A DNA stretch of 64,000 nucleotides from Pachyseris speciosa (GCA_016490735.1 JAEMWC010001194.1:1-64000), one strand, 5' to 3'. Positions 23,803 through 36,977 are shown, counted from the first letter of the stretch. The notes: a model not told the origin generated them from the sequence alone. Numbers and translations: made by a program.

Positions 23803-25445
23803 GTATAGTAACCTTTTCATGTTTTTTTTTTTCAAAGCGAAAACCGAGAGCGAGGGCTCCTAACTGTCTGTGTTTGTCTTCCTTTTACTCCGTTTTTCCG
23901 GACCTAAGGCAGAGAGCAAACCACCCTTTTCCAGTTTGTACTTTTAGCACTCTTCACTTACTACCAAAAAATTTCTAATTCTAATTCCTTTTAATCAAAC
24001 TTGATTCCTAAGACGATCAAACCCCATACCCATTGTTATGCAACTGCTACAGGGAAGATGTTTGTTTACAAACATTGTTTTTGTTATTTAAATCTTCAAA
24101 ACGTTAAACAAAAGAATTCTTTGTTTTACCAGCCAATAGCTCTCTGGTTGGCGTATCGTTCAGTTAAATATTCTATGAATAGCTCAGGTTGAAAGCACAA
24201 TACTGGTACATACTGCAACAACTGAATCCATTCACCACACCAAGCAAATTACTGCAAATACTTTTTAATGTGCACTGAATAATATTATCACTGTAACACT
24301 TCACTGAGTATATGACTGTCCCGCCTAGGAAAAAATGCTGCTTTCAACAAATGATAATAATGTTCTCAACTTGTACTTTGGAAACCACTGAATAATATTA
24401 TCACTGTAACACTTCACTGAGTATATGACTGTCCCGCCTAGGAAAAAATGCTGCTTTCAACAAATGATAATAATGTTCTCAACTTGTACTTTGGAAACCA
24501 CTGAATAATATTATCACTGTAACACTTCACTGAGTATATGACTGTCCCGCCTAGGAAAAAATGCTGCTTTCAACAAATGATAATAATGTTCTCAACTTGT
24601 ACTTTAGAAACCAACTGATTTGCTTGCCTGCAAAATACCATAAACCCACTGTGTACAAGTGGCCAGTCACTGCCAAACTACTAAAAGACTAGTCAAGAAT
24701 ATTTTGTCAAGGCAATTTAGCAAGCCAATTTTTTTTTTTTTTTTTTTACCAAATGTATTTTAATCACATTTTCACTGTCAAAAACCTGTCAAAATGCTTC
24801 TGAGTTCTCAAATAGTATGGCTGATATCAATCTCACTTGCTTGGCTCGCCATTTGTTGCATTATAAAGTTCACCTCTGTCCTCAACTACTTTGCATGGAT
24901 TGTTCAGTTAAATCTTCCAAGCTGCAACAGTCATATTTTGCAGTTCTAACCTACTGTGCTTTCCTGTTTTGAAAAGGAATTATTCGACTTGCAATTAATG
25001 TCCTTAACAATTTTTGCTTTACTAGGGAAGATTTATCTGCACAGCCCAAAATCACCATTCCAATCTGGAAATTCAAGACACCACACTGTTTGGGTACACA
25101 CTTTCAAAATTCACCACCACCACTCCCAGTCACTTCACCTGATTGTTTTTCCTAGTTAAAAACAAATCTCTACACTTGTGTTCACTCTGGCTTCCATCAG
25201 GCTTGGTGAATATTAGAGACTATTTTGCAGCTCAGCTATGCCAAGTGTGACCTGTATCCACAACACTAAAATCAACCTTCTTGCCTAATAAAGACAGGAA
25301 AGTATTCACAAGAAATTCAGAATCTAGACAGCACATTTCAAAAAATCAGGCACGCGTCAAATTTCAAAGAAACAGGGCACACGTGACATAGCTAACAGAT
25401 GTGAAAACAGGAAAAGCAGCTTGTAATAAAGTTCATGATGTCATT
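23803..25445. other. Intergenic stretch (copy 2)
   Basis: No gene seen. It contains the second set of three 113-bp repeats (24273-24611) and the probable 3' untranslated region of the minus-strand partner gene. Confidence 0.5.
24273..24611. repeat. Three 113-bp tandem repeats (copy 2)
   Basis: Same three units as in copy 1, beginning with CACTGAATAATATTATC, including the same variant end in the third unit. Confidence 0.9.
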
Positions 25446-28400
25446 TCAGGCCTCAGCATTTTCATCCCTTGTCTGTCCAAAACAGCCATCAAACACTATA
25501 TCCAACAAGGCCTCCTCGAGTTCAGGGTCTTCAGCTGCTAAATAATGATGCCAGTTGCTGGTGGGAACACTGGATAAGCAGGTGTGACGCAGATACAGCA
25601 GTGTTGCCAATTGGTTGTGGGGGCCTATCTGGTATCCGACTGCCGTCCCAAACTTTGACATGTTGTTCCAGAAATTGCCCCAGCCCTTGGTGAGTTGCAG
25701 GTTACACAAATTGGGACAATGTTGGCTCAGATATCCCACATTGGCAATGTTCCGCAGACGAGAGGTGCCACAGCTGAGCAGCAAACACAGGGAAGTGTGT
25801 AGGTCTTTACGCTCCTGCTCCGAGAGGTCAGGCGCCAAATACTGAACAGCAATGTGAGGTGACAAGTCAAGCAACAGAGAGAGCCGTTGATTTTTTCCTA
25901 CTCCCACATCGGTAAGCTGCATAACATCCAGTTTGTTCAGGAAAGCACAGACATCACACCTGGTATTCTGACAGGATGAATGTTCCGCATGAACCTCTCC
26001 TCCCTCCTCCGTCAACAAGTTATACGGGCAGTTTTCATCTTGTTGACTGCCTTGGGAGCTTCCTCTTGTGGTGGGATGTCCTTCACAGACACAGTTCTTT
26101 TTGCAAACATCCCATAGCCGTTGCATCTGTTCTTTAACGCATGTCTCACGAGCAGCCTCTTGTGCAGCCTGGTAGACAGAACGCTTGATCAGCTGGTTAT
26201 TACTTGTGTCACGGTTGCGTAGCTGGGAAAAAAAAATGAAATAAACACCAAACCTTCAGTCTCTAAAATAACCTGGGGTCACTTGTAAGTTCATGATTGT
26301 CCAAATTTAGGGTTAGGCTTAATTAAGTTTTTTTTTCCTATCTTGCCTCAGTCTCTAAGTCTTATTTGATATTTAGTCATTCTCTTGGTACTGCCACAGG
26401 AGAAGAAGGTAGTATTAACTATTTTCAATTCACAACAAAAAGTATAGTGCAGTTTTAATCTACTTCCAAATCCATTTTTTGTACATGATGCTTTTGTGCT
26501 GTAGTTCAAAATGAAATTTGTGTGAAAATGATTTCAACAGAGTTGATTCTCAATGTCCTTTGTATCCTGATAGTAATTACTCCTGGTTAGGCTTAAAAAG
26601 CAAACTAAGGAAAATGAAAACATTTTAACCCGAATTAAATTTAGAACTGTATGTATCACATACTTTATTTTATAATTTTTTTTACAACTCCATTATTTGA
26701 GAGAGACCGATGCTAGCACTAGCATAATAACACACTTTATTTGACTTGAATTTAGCTAAAGACAACTAGTCACTTACCAGAGCAGGGAGGACAGGCTCAT
26801 TTTGAGTCAGATACTCTGTCAGCCTAGCAACTGACTCAGGAGTGGGAATTCGGGCAGGAACAATATCGGGCATCTCCAGTAACCGTTGTCTGGCATCAGC
26901 AGGTTGTGTTTCACCTCCAGCATGTTCACCTTTGGTTGTAGAATCATCAGCAGCTTCCTGATCAATGCTGGTGGAAGCGACTCGGCGAGGATTTCGTTGT
27001 TTGCGTTTCTTGCGTTGACCTGATGACGACGTCGGGGTTGATGCTTCTGTAGATTCCATTACAGGTTGGCAGCTGTCTCTGGGTTCTTGTCTGTTAAGGT
27101 AGCATGACAGGAGGTGATTCAAGTGATGGGCAACAGCTCCGGCAAATGCCTCGTGACTACGATCTGGAAGAGTGGCGCGTTCGGTCGATGGAACAACCCA
27201 AGGTAGCTCTATTTCATGGGGATCTTCTGCGCTGCTTTCAGAATCACTGCTGTCTACATTTAGACTCAAAATATCCTCGCGGAGTTGAGAGGTGGTCTCT
27301 TGTAGGGACTGAAGTTGACCAGTTGACAGAGGGGTCAAATGCAAGAAATCTATTCCGAAACGAAACATCAACTCAACCAGTCGTGCGGGCTTCCCAGTCT
27401 TGCCGGCATATCTCAGTGCAGTGGATCTAGCCAGCATCAGTTCAGATGTTGTAAGGCCAAGACCACAGATCATTTCTTTGGAGAGAAAACCCGCTATGTC
27501 ACCAATGGCCAGACTTCTAATGGCTTGGTTAGTTATTCTTGCAGCTACTGTTAAATTCCCTTTCAACATGCCTCCATGAGAGTCTGAGACCAGGCGTCGA
27601 GGATAGCCATGTGTATATTGAACACTGATGTCACTCCAGGATGGTGCGAAAAGTGCCATCACGTTCCCAAATTGATCTAATCGGAGTTGGTGGACATTTT
27701 TGTCAAAGTCTGGAAGGCTGGTAGTCATTTTGTCACCCAATGCCGTCCCTGTTTCAGCAAACATGGTGTGTTTTTGAAACCGAGGTCGTCCATCTTCATG
27801 CCTGTCATTGGTGCCACTTTGTGATAGATTTTCCTCGGCATGGCTGACAAAATTTTCACAATATCTGCGGCAGGCAGCCAGGTTATCGAATTCAACAGGT
27901 CTCGTGTTGTCGTGCTGGAAAAGCCCCTTTGGCAGACGGAGTGTGTCAAACAGATACAGCCCAAAATTAAATGCCGTTGGCTGGTCTTCGGACAATGCAA
28001 GTCCCACTGGAAAGTAAGGTTGTATTGTTTCATCAGGGTTTGTAACTGCAATCGATGTGTCAGGCTCTGAAGGACCCTGTCTGTTTCTCCCTCTGTCTTG
28101 TCTGCGTTCTTCTTCTTGGCTTGTTTCATCAGTATTTGCAACTTCAATTGATGTACCAGGGTCTGAATGACGCTGTTCATTTCTCCTCCTTTCTTCACAT
28201 TCCTCTTGTTGCTCACGTAACATGTTGTCTACTCGCATGTGATCAAAGTCTGTGTCTCGAGGCTGGCTCAGGTCCGTGAAGAAGTCCCTAATACTGGTGA
28301 GCCAATGCAGAATTTTCATCACAAATTTAATTGGATTTGTTCAAAGGTAGCGGTGAGCAAGGTTTATTCTGACATGAAATCAAATTAATTGGATTTTGAC

Positions 28401-30576
28401 ATCAGCTGGTGGACAATGACTATAAGAATTTGCCTTTTTCTCAAAGATTTATGGTGCTGTCCACGCTTTATCATGAAGTGAAATCACATCTTTTGAAAAC
28501 TCTGCCTTGGCTCGTGTGGCTGTGATAAAGGTTAGGATTTATAGTCGTTAAGTTTAGTTGAGTTAAATGAAGTTAAGTTGAGTTTATTAAGCAGTGTATG
28601 TACCGTACTGCCTGTCATGTGATATTGCAAACTTAGGGTTAGAGGTTACTCATAAAGGTTTCTCATGCATCCTTAACCAAGTTTGGCAAGGAACTAAGTT
28701 TTTTTGCAGTAAAAAAAGTAATTCAAAAATCACTCATCGCAACCCGCAGATCAGGCATGCACTTTTTAGGGCACAGAACCATGCAAAGTCCAGAGATTTT
28801 AAGTGTCTCGACTTTTAGGACAATGCCATAACTAGTTCACTTTTGTAATGATATGTATGAAATAAATCACTCTTGATTCACCCAATTTATTGAGCCAATT
28901 AATGAAGTTTTGGAATGGTGCTACCCCTTGACAAAAGTGACACGTCTCATTTGCAGAACCCTGTGGTTGCTTGAGATCATGGAAATATATTAACACAACT
29001 TTGAAATAACTTACAAAGGGGATTAAGGGGATTGGGGTGGAGGCTGTGGCATAAAATGATGTGTCAGGCATGACAAGCTGAAGTTTCCTGCTTTACAGAA
29101 CAAAAAGGCAGCAATCGGTTTTACTGAAGTTGCTTTAGAACTGATACACCACCTCTCTTCTCTTACCCCACCTCCCCTTTTCCCACCGCCAACTGGGCTT
29201 GGATGAATTATGCCAGCATTTCTAGCTGAAATTATGTTAATGTTGTGGCTGGCGCAAGGCAAAACGGGTTATTTTAACGAGAACGATAATTTATCCAAGC
29301 CCAGTAAATTTCCCCCTCACCTGTCAGTAAACAACAGTTCCGCCTCGAGAAGGCCAGGTGTTCGGAGATTTGACTGTCAGAGGCTATGTGAGACGCGGGC
29401 CGTAAAATGGATCCGGGTCGCAAAGTCAAAGACAAATTGTAAGAGCCCTAGTAGCTCAGCCTGGTTTAACTAGCTCAATGGCAAGCCCGAGATTGGAAGT
29501 TGCAGAATTGCTGCGCATATTTTAACCACTTTCACCTAGCTAACTCAGATTTTGGTTAAACAGCGACCCAGCCCATATAGGATAGGTTAGTTCTACCCCC
29601 AGCCCTATGACAGCCTTCTGGAACCACGAATCAGTAATTATTGCTCACCTTTCTGTTGTACTCTGCGTAGATGGACCTTCCTCATCACTTGAATTGTGAC
29701 TAGCGAAAAATAAATAAAAAAAGAAATCTTACCAAAAGCTTAACTTAAATAACTTAGCTTAAGCTTATTTTCGGACTAATGACTCAGTGTCATTAGTGGG
29801 CTGAGTTTGTTGGTTCTGTACTCTGCTCCGGGTACTCCGGTTTTCCCCTCTCCCCAAAAAACCAACATTTGATTTGATTTCATTTGATTTGAGTTGAGTT
29901 GATTTAATTTGACTTTGTTTGCTTCTGTATTTGCTCGGCCCCACTAGCCTTTGTGCTATAAATACTACCGAGGGTAAATAAAGATTATTATTATTATTAA
30001 TAACTGAATAATTGCCACAGCAAAACGCATTTCCGGCCAAAGCGCGCCAATCTTGCACGTGCTCAAGGAATTTTTTTTGCCCGAAAATTTTCTCGATCAC
30101 TCGATTTTCCCGACTAGAATCGAGAAACAAGTGTACTTTGAAAGCTAAGACATTTCAACACTGAAACACTGCTTAAGTTGATCTGTAAAAGACCTTTTAG
30201 TTACCCTCTCAGCGTTGAAGCGCGGGAAAACCTGTCACATGTCAGACTGTTGAGATTGGCTCAGAATTTCCCTGAATTTGCCCGATCGTCACACAAAGCG
30301 ACAACTCTTTTTTTTCAAGCGAAATATGAAGAACTGCGGCTTAAATAAGACCGCGATCGCAAAAAAACACGGGTGTCTCTTCCGCGAATCAATCGATCGC
30401 AAGGAAACTCACATGGTGCCCCAATTATGCAGAAATTGACACCTGCTAACGGAGGTCCTGGCTAGGCAAAAAATTCTAAGACCAGCAAACGCGGATCGTT
30501 GCAATGACACTTACCCGCGACGGGCCCCTGAAACTCCAGCCTCCTCCTCTATGAAATCAGACCTTCCTTTCGGCAT
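25446..30576 (-). CDS. Element-encoded partner protein, four exons, unknown function (copy 2)
   Basis: Exons in gene order: 30576-30515, 29699-29649, 28293-26778 and 26222-25446. The translated protein (801 aa) matches copy 1 residue for residue in the two large exons. Features are the Ser/Glu-rich N-terminus, the duplicated DPGTSIEV/EPDTSIAV segment, the basic KKRKQRNPRR stretch and a Cys-paired final exon. Two intact copies and none degraded suggest selection or very recent duplication; given the near identity of the whole unit, the second is enough to explain it. I do not recognise the family. Confidence 0.7.
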
Positions 30577-30839
30577 GCTCTCTCGGGAAAGTACTGTGCA
30601 AGTCAGCGAACTACTCGCCTCTCATACCAACCTGCATTGGAATGGCTTCCCATTGTGTAACGCAGATTCTGCGTTAGACAATAGCTGATTGACAGCCGGA
30701 AATCGGCTGAACTCTTACAACTGACCAATGAAACGTGCACCTTGATCACGCCACCACGTTTTTGCGATGTGATAAAATTTCCCGAAGGTAGCCCGGGATC
30801 AAAGGTCTTAGGCCAACATACATGATACAAGTTATGAAA

Positions 30840-30925
30840 GGAAATTAACGTTTTATGAAATTAACGCGAATTTTTAAGTCGCGTTCATTTCAAATACTTT
30901 GATTAACACGAGTCGCGTTAATTTC
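30840..30925. promoter_or_regulatory. Operator-like cluster of GAAATTAACGCGA motifs (copy 2)
   Basis: Same four motifs as copy 1 (30841 on, 30857-30869, 30879-30891 inverted with one change, 30913-30925 inverted), between the divergent partner gene and YR exon 1. Confidence 0.5.
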
Positions 30926-31148
30926 CTATAATTAGAACTCTGATTAGGCTCTGCTTTCTCTTTTTATCCGCGAAACTGAGGAAATTTTTCGTTTCTCTGT
31001 GAATAACGTATCGTAGATAAATTCCATTTTTGACTGAGCTGTAAAGAAAGCCCTTCCCCGGTTGGTAACGGCTTGATAGAATTTGTGTTGTTGTATCTGT
31101 AAAACCTTAGGGGTGCAGTGAAACTATCTTTTTCACAAATGTTGTTTC

Positions 31149-31362
31149 AGGCTAATTACTGCGCTACACGGTGTACAAGCCTGTCTGACAACACCTGATT
31201 TTAAACGCCACCTTAAAGCGCATTTTTTTACCAAGGCATTTTTTTTACGGTAGAGACTTTTTAGGTGTGGATTTATCGTTATTAGGAATTATTATGTAGT
31301 TTTATTTTATACTGTAATCACCTGATGAATTTTTACCGTGTTACAATAAAGATTTTGAGAAG
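31149..31362 (+). mobile_element. LINE 3'-end relic (copy 2)
   Basis: Same relic as 13242-13455: PDFKRHLKAHFFTKAF reading and an AATAAA-containing tail. Confidence 0.5.
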
Positions 31363-31880
31363 TTAATTCGACGCGCGACACCATGCGTTTCAAGTCAATG
31401 AAAAGATCAGACTTTGTGCGTGGCTCGTGATATCTGCTCTGCGTTTTCGACCCACAGCCTCCAATCCTTCACCGATAGGAAGCCGAGGGCTTAACCTTTT
31501 CAGATGTGCCAAAAGTATTTTTCGGACGGCTTTTACTTTCCAATAAATCCTGCACTAAACCTTTGCGAGACAATGACGCTTCTATGCGAGTTCTTTTCGC
31601 GCTTCAAGTAAAATGTAGAGGGGGTAGGGGGTCCTTACTTTCCGAAGGGCGGTTACTTTAATTTCGGGATTCAATAGGAAGGTAAAAAATTAACCTTACC
31701 TTCGTAGGGCGTTACCTAGTTCAGAATTCTACAGTAAGGCCGCAAGGCATTTTTTTCTCACCTTCAAGCCACATCATCAGAAAGACGCCAACCGAAACTC
31801 GCTCGCTCGCTCGCTCGTTCGCTCGCTCCTCGTTTTTACGCCCGCTTTCGCCTTTTCCCCTCGTTTTCTTATTTCTCTAA

Positions 31881-34800
31881 ATGGCCCACTCGACTGACCC
31901 ATCTCAAGAGGTCATTGAAATCTTACCGGATTCGCCGCAAGCGTTCCACCTTCCATTAGATCCCGAAGACGACGAAGTGCCATCCACCTCACGCTTAGAA
32001 GACGATGATGAAAATGTTGCCACAAATTCTGCTCACCATAGCGAAGATTCTCCGCCGCCTGATCGAAAACCAGCCACCGACCCAGAGAGCGATCCTCAGG
32101 GTGAATCCGAAGCAGTTAGCACCCCGAATGTAGCAAATAACAGAGCCCACAAACGCAGGACTCCTTACTCAGTATGTCTAGCACAGCTACCCGCAGACCT
32201 CAGAAAATTTTTCGCCTGTGTCAGGAAATTCTTCACGCAACAAGTCAACATCGAAAGAGAGAAAGCGCCAGTTTCCATGTCTACATACAATAAAGCGCAG
32301 GAAAGGATGCTTTGTACGTATTCAGTTAGTAGATGTTTTTCTTTTCTTTTCCGAGTCTTCCGCTCGAGCTTGCAGGCGCGCACTAAGTCGCTGCTTTAAC
32401 TTAACCTCTTTGTTTCCTTTATTTACAGGTTTTCTGGGCTATGTGAGAAGCACTCTCTCTGCAGACACCCCGCTAACGGCAGACTGCTTTTTAAGGACTC
32501 AATTAATCGAAGGCTATGTTGAATTTTTGAAGGTTTGTGAATTGTTTGATATCCACTAGATATTGAGGAGGAAACGATGATCCGTGGGGGGCGAACTCCG
32601 CCCCGTATCATCCAAAGTGGATCCGCCCCACAATTGAGTCGAGCTTTCTTTTGCTTTTTAAGTTAGAGAAATTGCGAAAGTGCTACAATAACGAGAAGTT
32701 ATATATTGAAATGACGTTTTCATTGCCGTCGCCGTGAAGTGTGCGTGGCACAAAAACTGGACCCGCGGCCGAACAGAATAACACAAACAACAACAAAAGT
32801 AATTTTTCTCGTTTTTACAAAACACCGTATTAGTTTGAAGTTGGTGATTGCTTCCAGAATGTGGACAAGGACTGGTGCGTTAACATTAGAGCTTATCTTG
32901 TGTTGAGTGACAAAAATTAGTTACAGTTTGTTTTCAATTCCACTCAGTCACCAAACTGGACGAAAACCGATTCACCCTTATTCTTCTTAAAACTGTTTTA
33001 GTAATTCATAAAATGATTTAGTAAACTCACAGACTGAAGAAAAACTTATCGTCTTTGAGCTCTCAACGTAAAAACCTTATCTGTAAAGGACTTTTCTTAC
33101 TTTTTCTACGTTTGACCGCGGTTAAAAGTTAGGGTGGACCGCAATTCGTGGGGGTACTGGGTGGGGAAACCCTGCCCGGTCGGGCACTGGAAACAAATCG
33201 AGACCGTTGGCCGCCATTTTACGGGCCAGAAGGCGTTGTGCTGTAGTTTTCTTTCCAAGAATCGATCGCTTTTTACTATGTACTCAAGACAACGGCACAA
33301 AAACACCTCTACTCACTTGGCCAACCCTGAACGGTGTTCCTTCCAGGATTTTTAGTTGGATTCCACCTGCATTTAAGGTATTTTATTGAGCTTTCATTCA
33401 AACCAAAACACTGTTTCCTTCGATTGTAATTTTTTGTTCTTCGTTTCACGATTGGCCATTTATTGTGTTCAAATCTGGCTGGCTTGAAAATCGCAAGAGA
33501 ATTGGATACCATAGTGAAACCTCCTAGCTATGATAATTTCTTCAAAGCCTTACCAAACTCGGTTACTAAATTATATCTTTGCAGTATTCAACGTAAGCTT
33601 ATTATTTCTTACTAAACAATCAGGGACTTAGATTTTACTCTCTTTTTGTTTGGCTATTGTTAAGTAGTTCCTCCAGTTTCTTTTTTCTTACACAATGTAT
33701 AGTTACACATCAGATATTTAGGCGCAAATAAGGTCATAAATAATTGTGGAATAGTAATGATGAAATCAGTTAATAATCAAATTGATAAAACTTTAAGTTT
33801 TGGAGAGCAGTTTTTATATGGGAATTCAGTTTCCCCCTATTGCTCTCCTTCACCTTTGTGTGGTACTCATGACGACTTTTATTAATAGGATACCTTTGTA
33901 CAGTGGCGAAAAGTATCATTTATTTTAAACTTAGCTGACATGTGCTATTCTGTTGCAGGAGGAACGAAATTGTAGCGCTGCGACCATTTCCAACCACATA
34001 AGCTCTCTCCTGTATCCCATAAAGTTTGTTCACAGAGAAGATGGCCCAGATTACAAAGGTGTCCTCATCATTCGCCAGCTTCGCACACAGGCACGTATCC
34101 TTCAAAAGGAGGGTGATTTGGAAAGGCCATCTACGACAGAAGATCTCGAGGCCCAAAATCGCTGGATTGCTTGGTGAGTCTTGCTAAAGACAGCATTCTC
34201 TGTGTTCATTTCAATACGAGGAGTTAGGAATTCACCAAAATTGTGTGGTGTTGTCAAGGTTTTTTAAAGAACTTTATTTATGGTGGAAAAAAAGACTAAA
34301 TTGATTTTCATTGTAAAACTTTCAAATGTCAAATATACTTGTTATTTCTAAAAAGCTGGTAAGTTCCACGTCAGTATTGTGGTTGAAAAAAGAAAGTACT
34401 TACCTGGCTGAAAATGTTGTTTTGGCTAGTGAATCAAACCTCTCACTAGCCACTGGGCTAGTAAGCTGAAAAGTTAGTCTCGAACCCTGACGATGCTGCT
34501 TGGTCTAGCCTTTGGACTGCAATGCGCCTCGCCGGGTGTAAGTGTTCGCTCGGCCAGTAGTACGCACTGTGCAAATCATTTCGATCTATTTAGATTTGAA
34601 ATTTCCGTGGTCTGACACAATCCAACCCCTATTTCTCTTCTCAGGGAGGAGGTGGTTTCAGCTGTTGGTTCGCAACGTAGCAAATTTGAGTTAACTGGCC
34701 CCATGAAATTCAAAGCGAAGGAGTGTTGTGATCTGGTCTTGCTCTCCCTGTATGTGTTCATCCCACCGTCCAGGGGGCTGGAAATCAGGACGCTGGAGAT

Positions 34801-35685
34801 TGTCTCTGGTGACGACGCTAACAACTTTGATCCCAAGCAGTCAGTGGGCAAGAATCTTTTGCTCCTAAAAGAAAGCGGCACCATCGTCCTACACTTCAAC
34901 AATTACAAGACCAGAAAATTTACCGGTCGAGACGAGTTGTCTCTGCAGGTCAGACAATTTCTCCTTGAACTCCAGCATAATGTAATACTGTTTATACAAG
35001 AAACCGTAGGGCCTGTTTGGCCTCTCCCCAAAGGTTTCTCCCCAAAACTTAAGAGGGCATACAAAGGCTACCGTTCCACGATTTTCAGCGCATTTCATGA
35101 AAAACTCTATACGCTTTAGAGGCGCCATACTGTGGAACTTTGTTTCCGATTATTTAAATGACTCTTACGATTTTAAACAGTTAATCAGAAAAGTGAAACT
35201 GGATCCATCATTTAGGGAATTCAGTCTTAATACTTTATCTGTTCAGTCGGTGCCCAGGAAGATGTGCGATTTTATATTTTAAATTTCAGAAATTTTATTT
35301 AAACTCCCGAATCTCTATGTCATTTCTAAATTTTTATATGTCGTGTACGTTTTTTAGGGTTTATTACCCACATCATTCTGTATTTTTAAATCTAGTTAAG
35401 TCTGTAATTTTCATAGAATGATAAAACACGACCCCCCAAGCATGTATTTTGCTTTAACTACCGATCATGTTTAAATGAAGGATTTTACTTGCTCAGACTT
35501 CTTTGATAGGTGATTCCACAAGTTTGACTGAACTCTTAGGTGCACCGAACTAATTATTACACAGCTCACAGCCTTAAATGCATTCCTTTCAGCCTGAGGA
35601 AGAACTCCACAAATTGCTGGCTAGCTACGTGAAAGACTACAGGCCACATCTAGTGACCGAGTCTAGTCAAGGCTACCTACTGCTG
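31881..35685 (+). CDS. YR recombinase exons 1-5, cut off from exons 6-7 by telomeric repeats (copy 2)
   Basis: Exons at 31881-32313, 32429-32532, 33959-34173, 34645-34948 and 35593-35685 are the same as the first five exons of the junction-spanning gene. After the exon 5 donor the element ends at 35824 and telomeric repeat follows, then an unrelated element. A transcript from here could encode at most the acidic N-terminus, the core-binding domain and half the catalytic domain (R294, K339), lacking the box II Arg, His and Tyr. It would be inactive and might act as an inhibitor (inference). This is the configuration expected of a single copy integrated in a telomere. Confidence 0.8.
35007..35307 (+). 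mobile_element. LINE 3'-end relic in YR intron 4 (copy 2)
   Basis: Same relic as in copy 1 (reading with SIRFRGAILWNF and SLNTLSVQSVP), inside intron 4. Confidence 0.65.
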
Positions 35686-35824
35686 GTAAGGTCCACATCT
35701 TCTTTCCTACTATTCAGGTGTTGAGAAATGTCTTCACATTTTGTTGACACGATGTATGAAACTCAGAACGTAGGGGTGGTAAAAGAGATCGAAACACCCT
35801 AGTTTTGGCTGGTGGCAGGGATGC

Positions 35825-35861
35825 ACCCTAACCCTAACCCTAACCCTAACCCTAACCCTAA
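35825..35861 (+). repeat. Internal telomeric repeat tract
   Basis: Six uninterrupted CCCTAA units, same orientation as the terminal tract. The first ACCCTA is flush with the right end of the 17.9-kb element and the last CCCTAA is flush with the left end of the next element (TAAAACGCTG). It looks like a remnant of a telomere that received two insertions. Confidence 0.95.
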
Positions 35862-36218
35862 TAAAACGCTGTACGGACCTTCGAAAATTTGACTAACCCT
35901 AAATGAGGGTAGTATCAACTAAAACATACAATGATTTCCAAAATGAAGCGAAGACGTAATAAAATACAACTTTTGACAAAACTACGAATTTCAAAACGGC
36001 CTAGTCCTCTAATGTTAGAAAAAACTCGTTTCCTCAGAGGTGTGACCTATGAAAATATTCTCTGGCGTTTTCTATCCATTAGCTGAGTTCAGCGTTCCAT
36101 CAAAGCAATAGAATCTCGGCCTTATATCAAACATAGGACAGATAACAGACATCTCTATTGAATGATTAAGGCTAAGCTTACTGAACTAGGCGTAAGGACA
36201 CTATAAAAAACGAGGTGA

Positions 36219-36977
36219 TTACCACCACAAAGGGTATTCTTCCGTCTCAGGTTGAAAATAATCGTAATAAAATGCCGCGCGAACCTTCGAAAATCTCACC
36301 CTGCCGGAAGGATAGGTGTATGCTCTAGCAAAGTTTCTATAGCGATGAAAGCTGCGAAGTTTGCGTTTGACGTCACGATAGCTGGGAAACTCCTTCAGCA
36401 GGCTATAAAAGCAGGGATGATCAACACCACGCGCGTAGTACTCCGCCGTTGCAAAATATCCGTTTCTGTACAGCTCGTAGGCAAAGATAGGCAAGTGTTT
36501 CGACGTCTGAACCTCATCGAGTGGCAACAAATTAACCAGGAATGCTTGAACGACATCGGCTTTGATTAATAAGTAGCCGCAGAGCCGTACTAATGAAACT
36601 AAATCTTCTTCGAAGGACAGGTATCTTCTTTTCCATTCTAACATATCAAAAAGTAAGTCTACAGAGTGTCTTTCGAATATGTTTGGCAGGCACAGGTAAT
36701 TTTGGCTATGCTGTTTGAAACAGCACATACAAGTGCGCACGGTAGGAGAACGGCGGAGAAACGCACAGTAAAAGTCACTTGTAAAGGCCAGGAAATGAGA
36801 CGATAGTGAACGAGAATAGTGTGTGGAAGGCAAGGAAATGACAGTCCTCTCGTCACTGACGATAAAATCTTCGTAGAGTTGTATTAGTAAGCCCATTTCT
36901 TTCAGAACTTCCAACAACAGTTCATCTGCTAATAAGGATGTCATTCCCGCCGCCATGTCACTAAAATCTGATGACAT
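36219..36977 (-). CDS. Orphan protein of the second YR element, 252 aa
   Basis: The reading frame starts 60 bases downstream of the recombinase stop on the same strand and is free of stops for 252 codons. It is rich in Leu, Phe and Tyr, with a CMCCF cysteine cluster near residue 85 and a tail of basic and aromatic residues (SGRVRFSKVRAAFYYDYF). No signal peptide or clear membrane segment. I do not recognise a family. Its position inside a two-gene element suggests an accessory role in mobility or telomere targeting; that is inference. Confidence 0.7.
   Translation of the reverse strand: MSSDFSDMAAGMTSLLADELLLEVLKEMGLLIQLYEDFIVSDERTVISLPSTHYSRSLSSHFLAFTSDFYCAFLRRSPTVRTCMCCFKQHSQNYLCLPNIFERHSVDLLFDMLEWKRRYLSFEEDLVSLVRLCGYLLIKADVVQAFLVNLLPLDEVQTSKHLPIFAYELYRNGYFATAEYYARGVDHPCFYSLLKEFPSYRDVKRKLRSFHRYRNFARAYTYPSGRVRFSKVRAAFYYDYFQPETEEYPLWW

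Larger units (their letters stand above)
17918..35830 (+). mobile_element. Telomere-targeting tyrosine recombinase element, copy 2
   Basis: This is the second 17.9-kb unit, in the same order and orientation as copy 1, ending at GGGATGC joined to a telomeric tract at 35825. The coordinate offset to copy 1 is 17905 to 17908, changing only at a few single-base indels in homopolymers; one substitution near 18659 (G in a T run) is also visible. The extreme similarity points to very recent duplication, circle reintegration or ongoing homogenisation. Confidence 0.75.

Noticed and set aside
1..35861. Telomere healing after a chromosome break as the explanation for the left edge
   Set aside because: The right edge of copy 2 meets telomeric repeat at exactly the same unit position, and the copy-copy junction uses the same hexamer. 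Two independent breaks at one base are unlikely. Not fully excluded.
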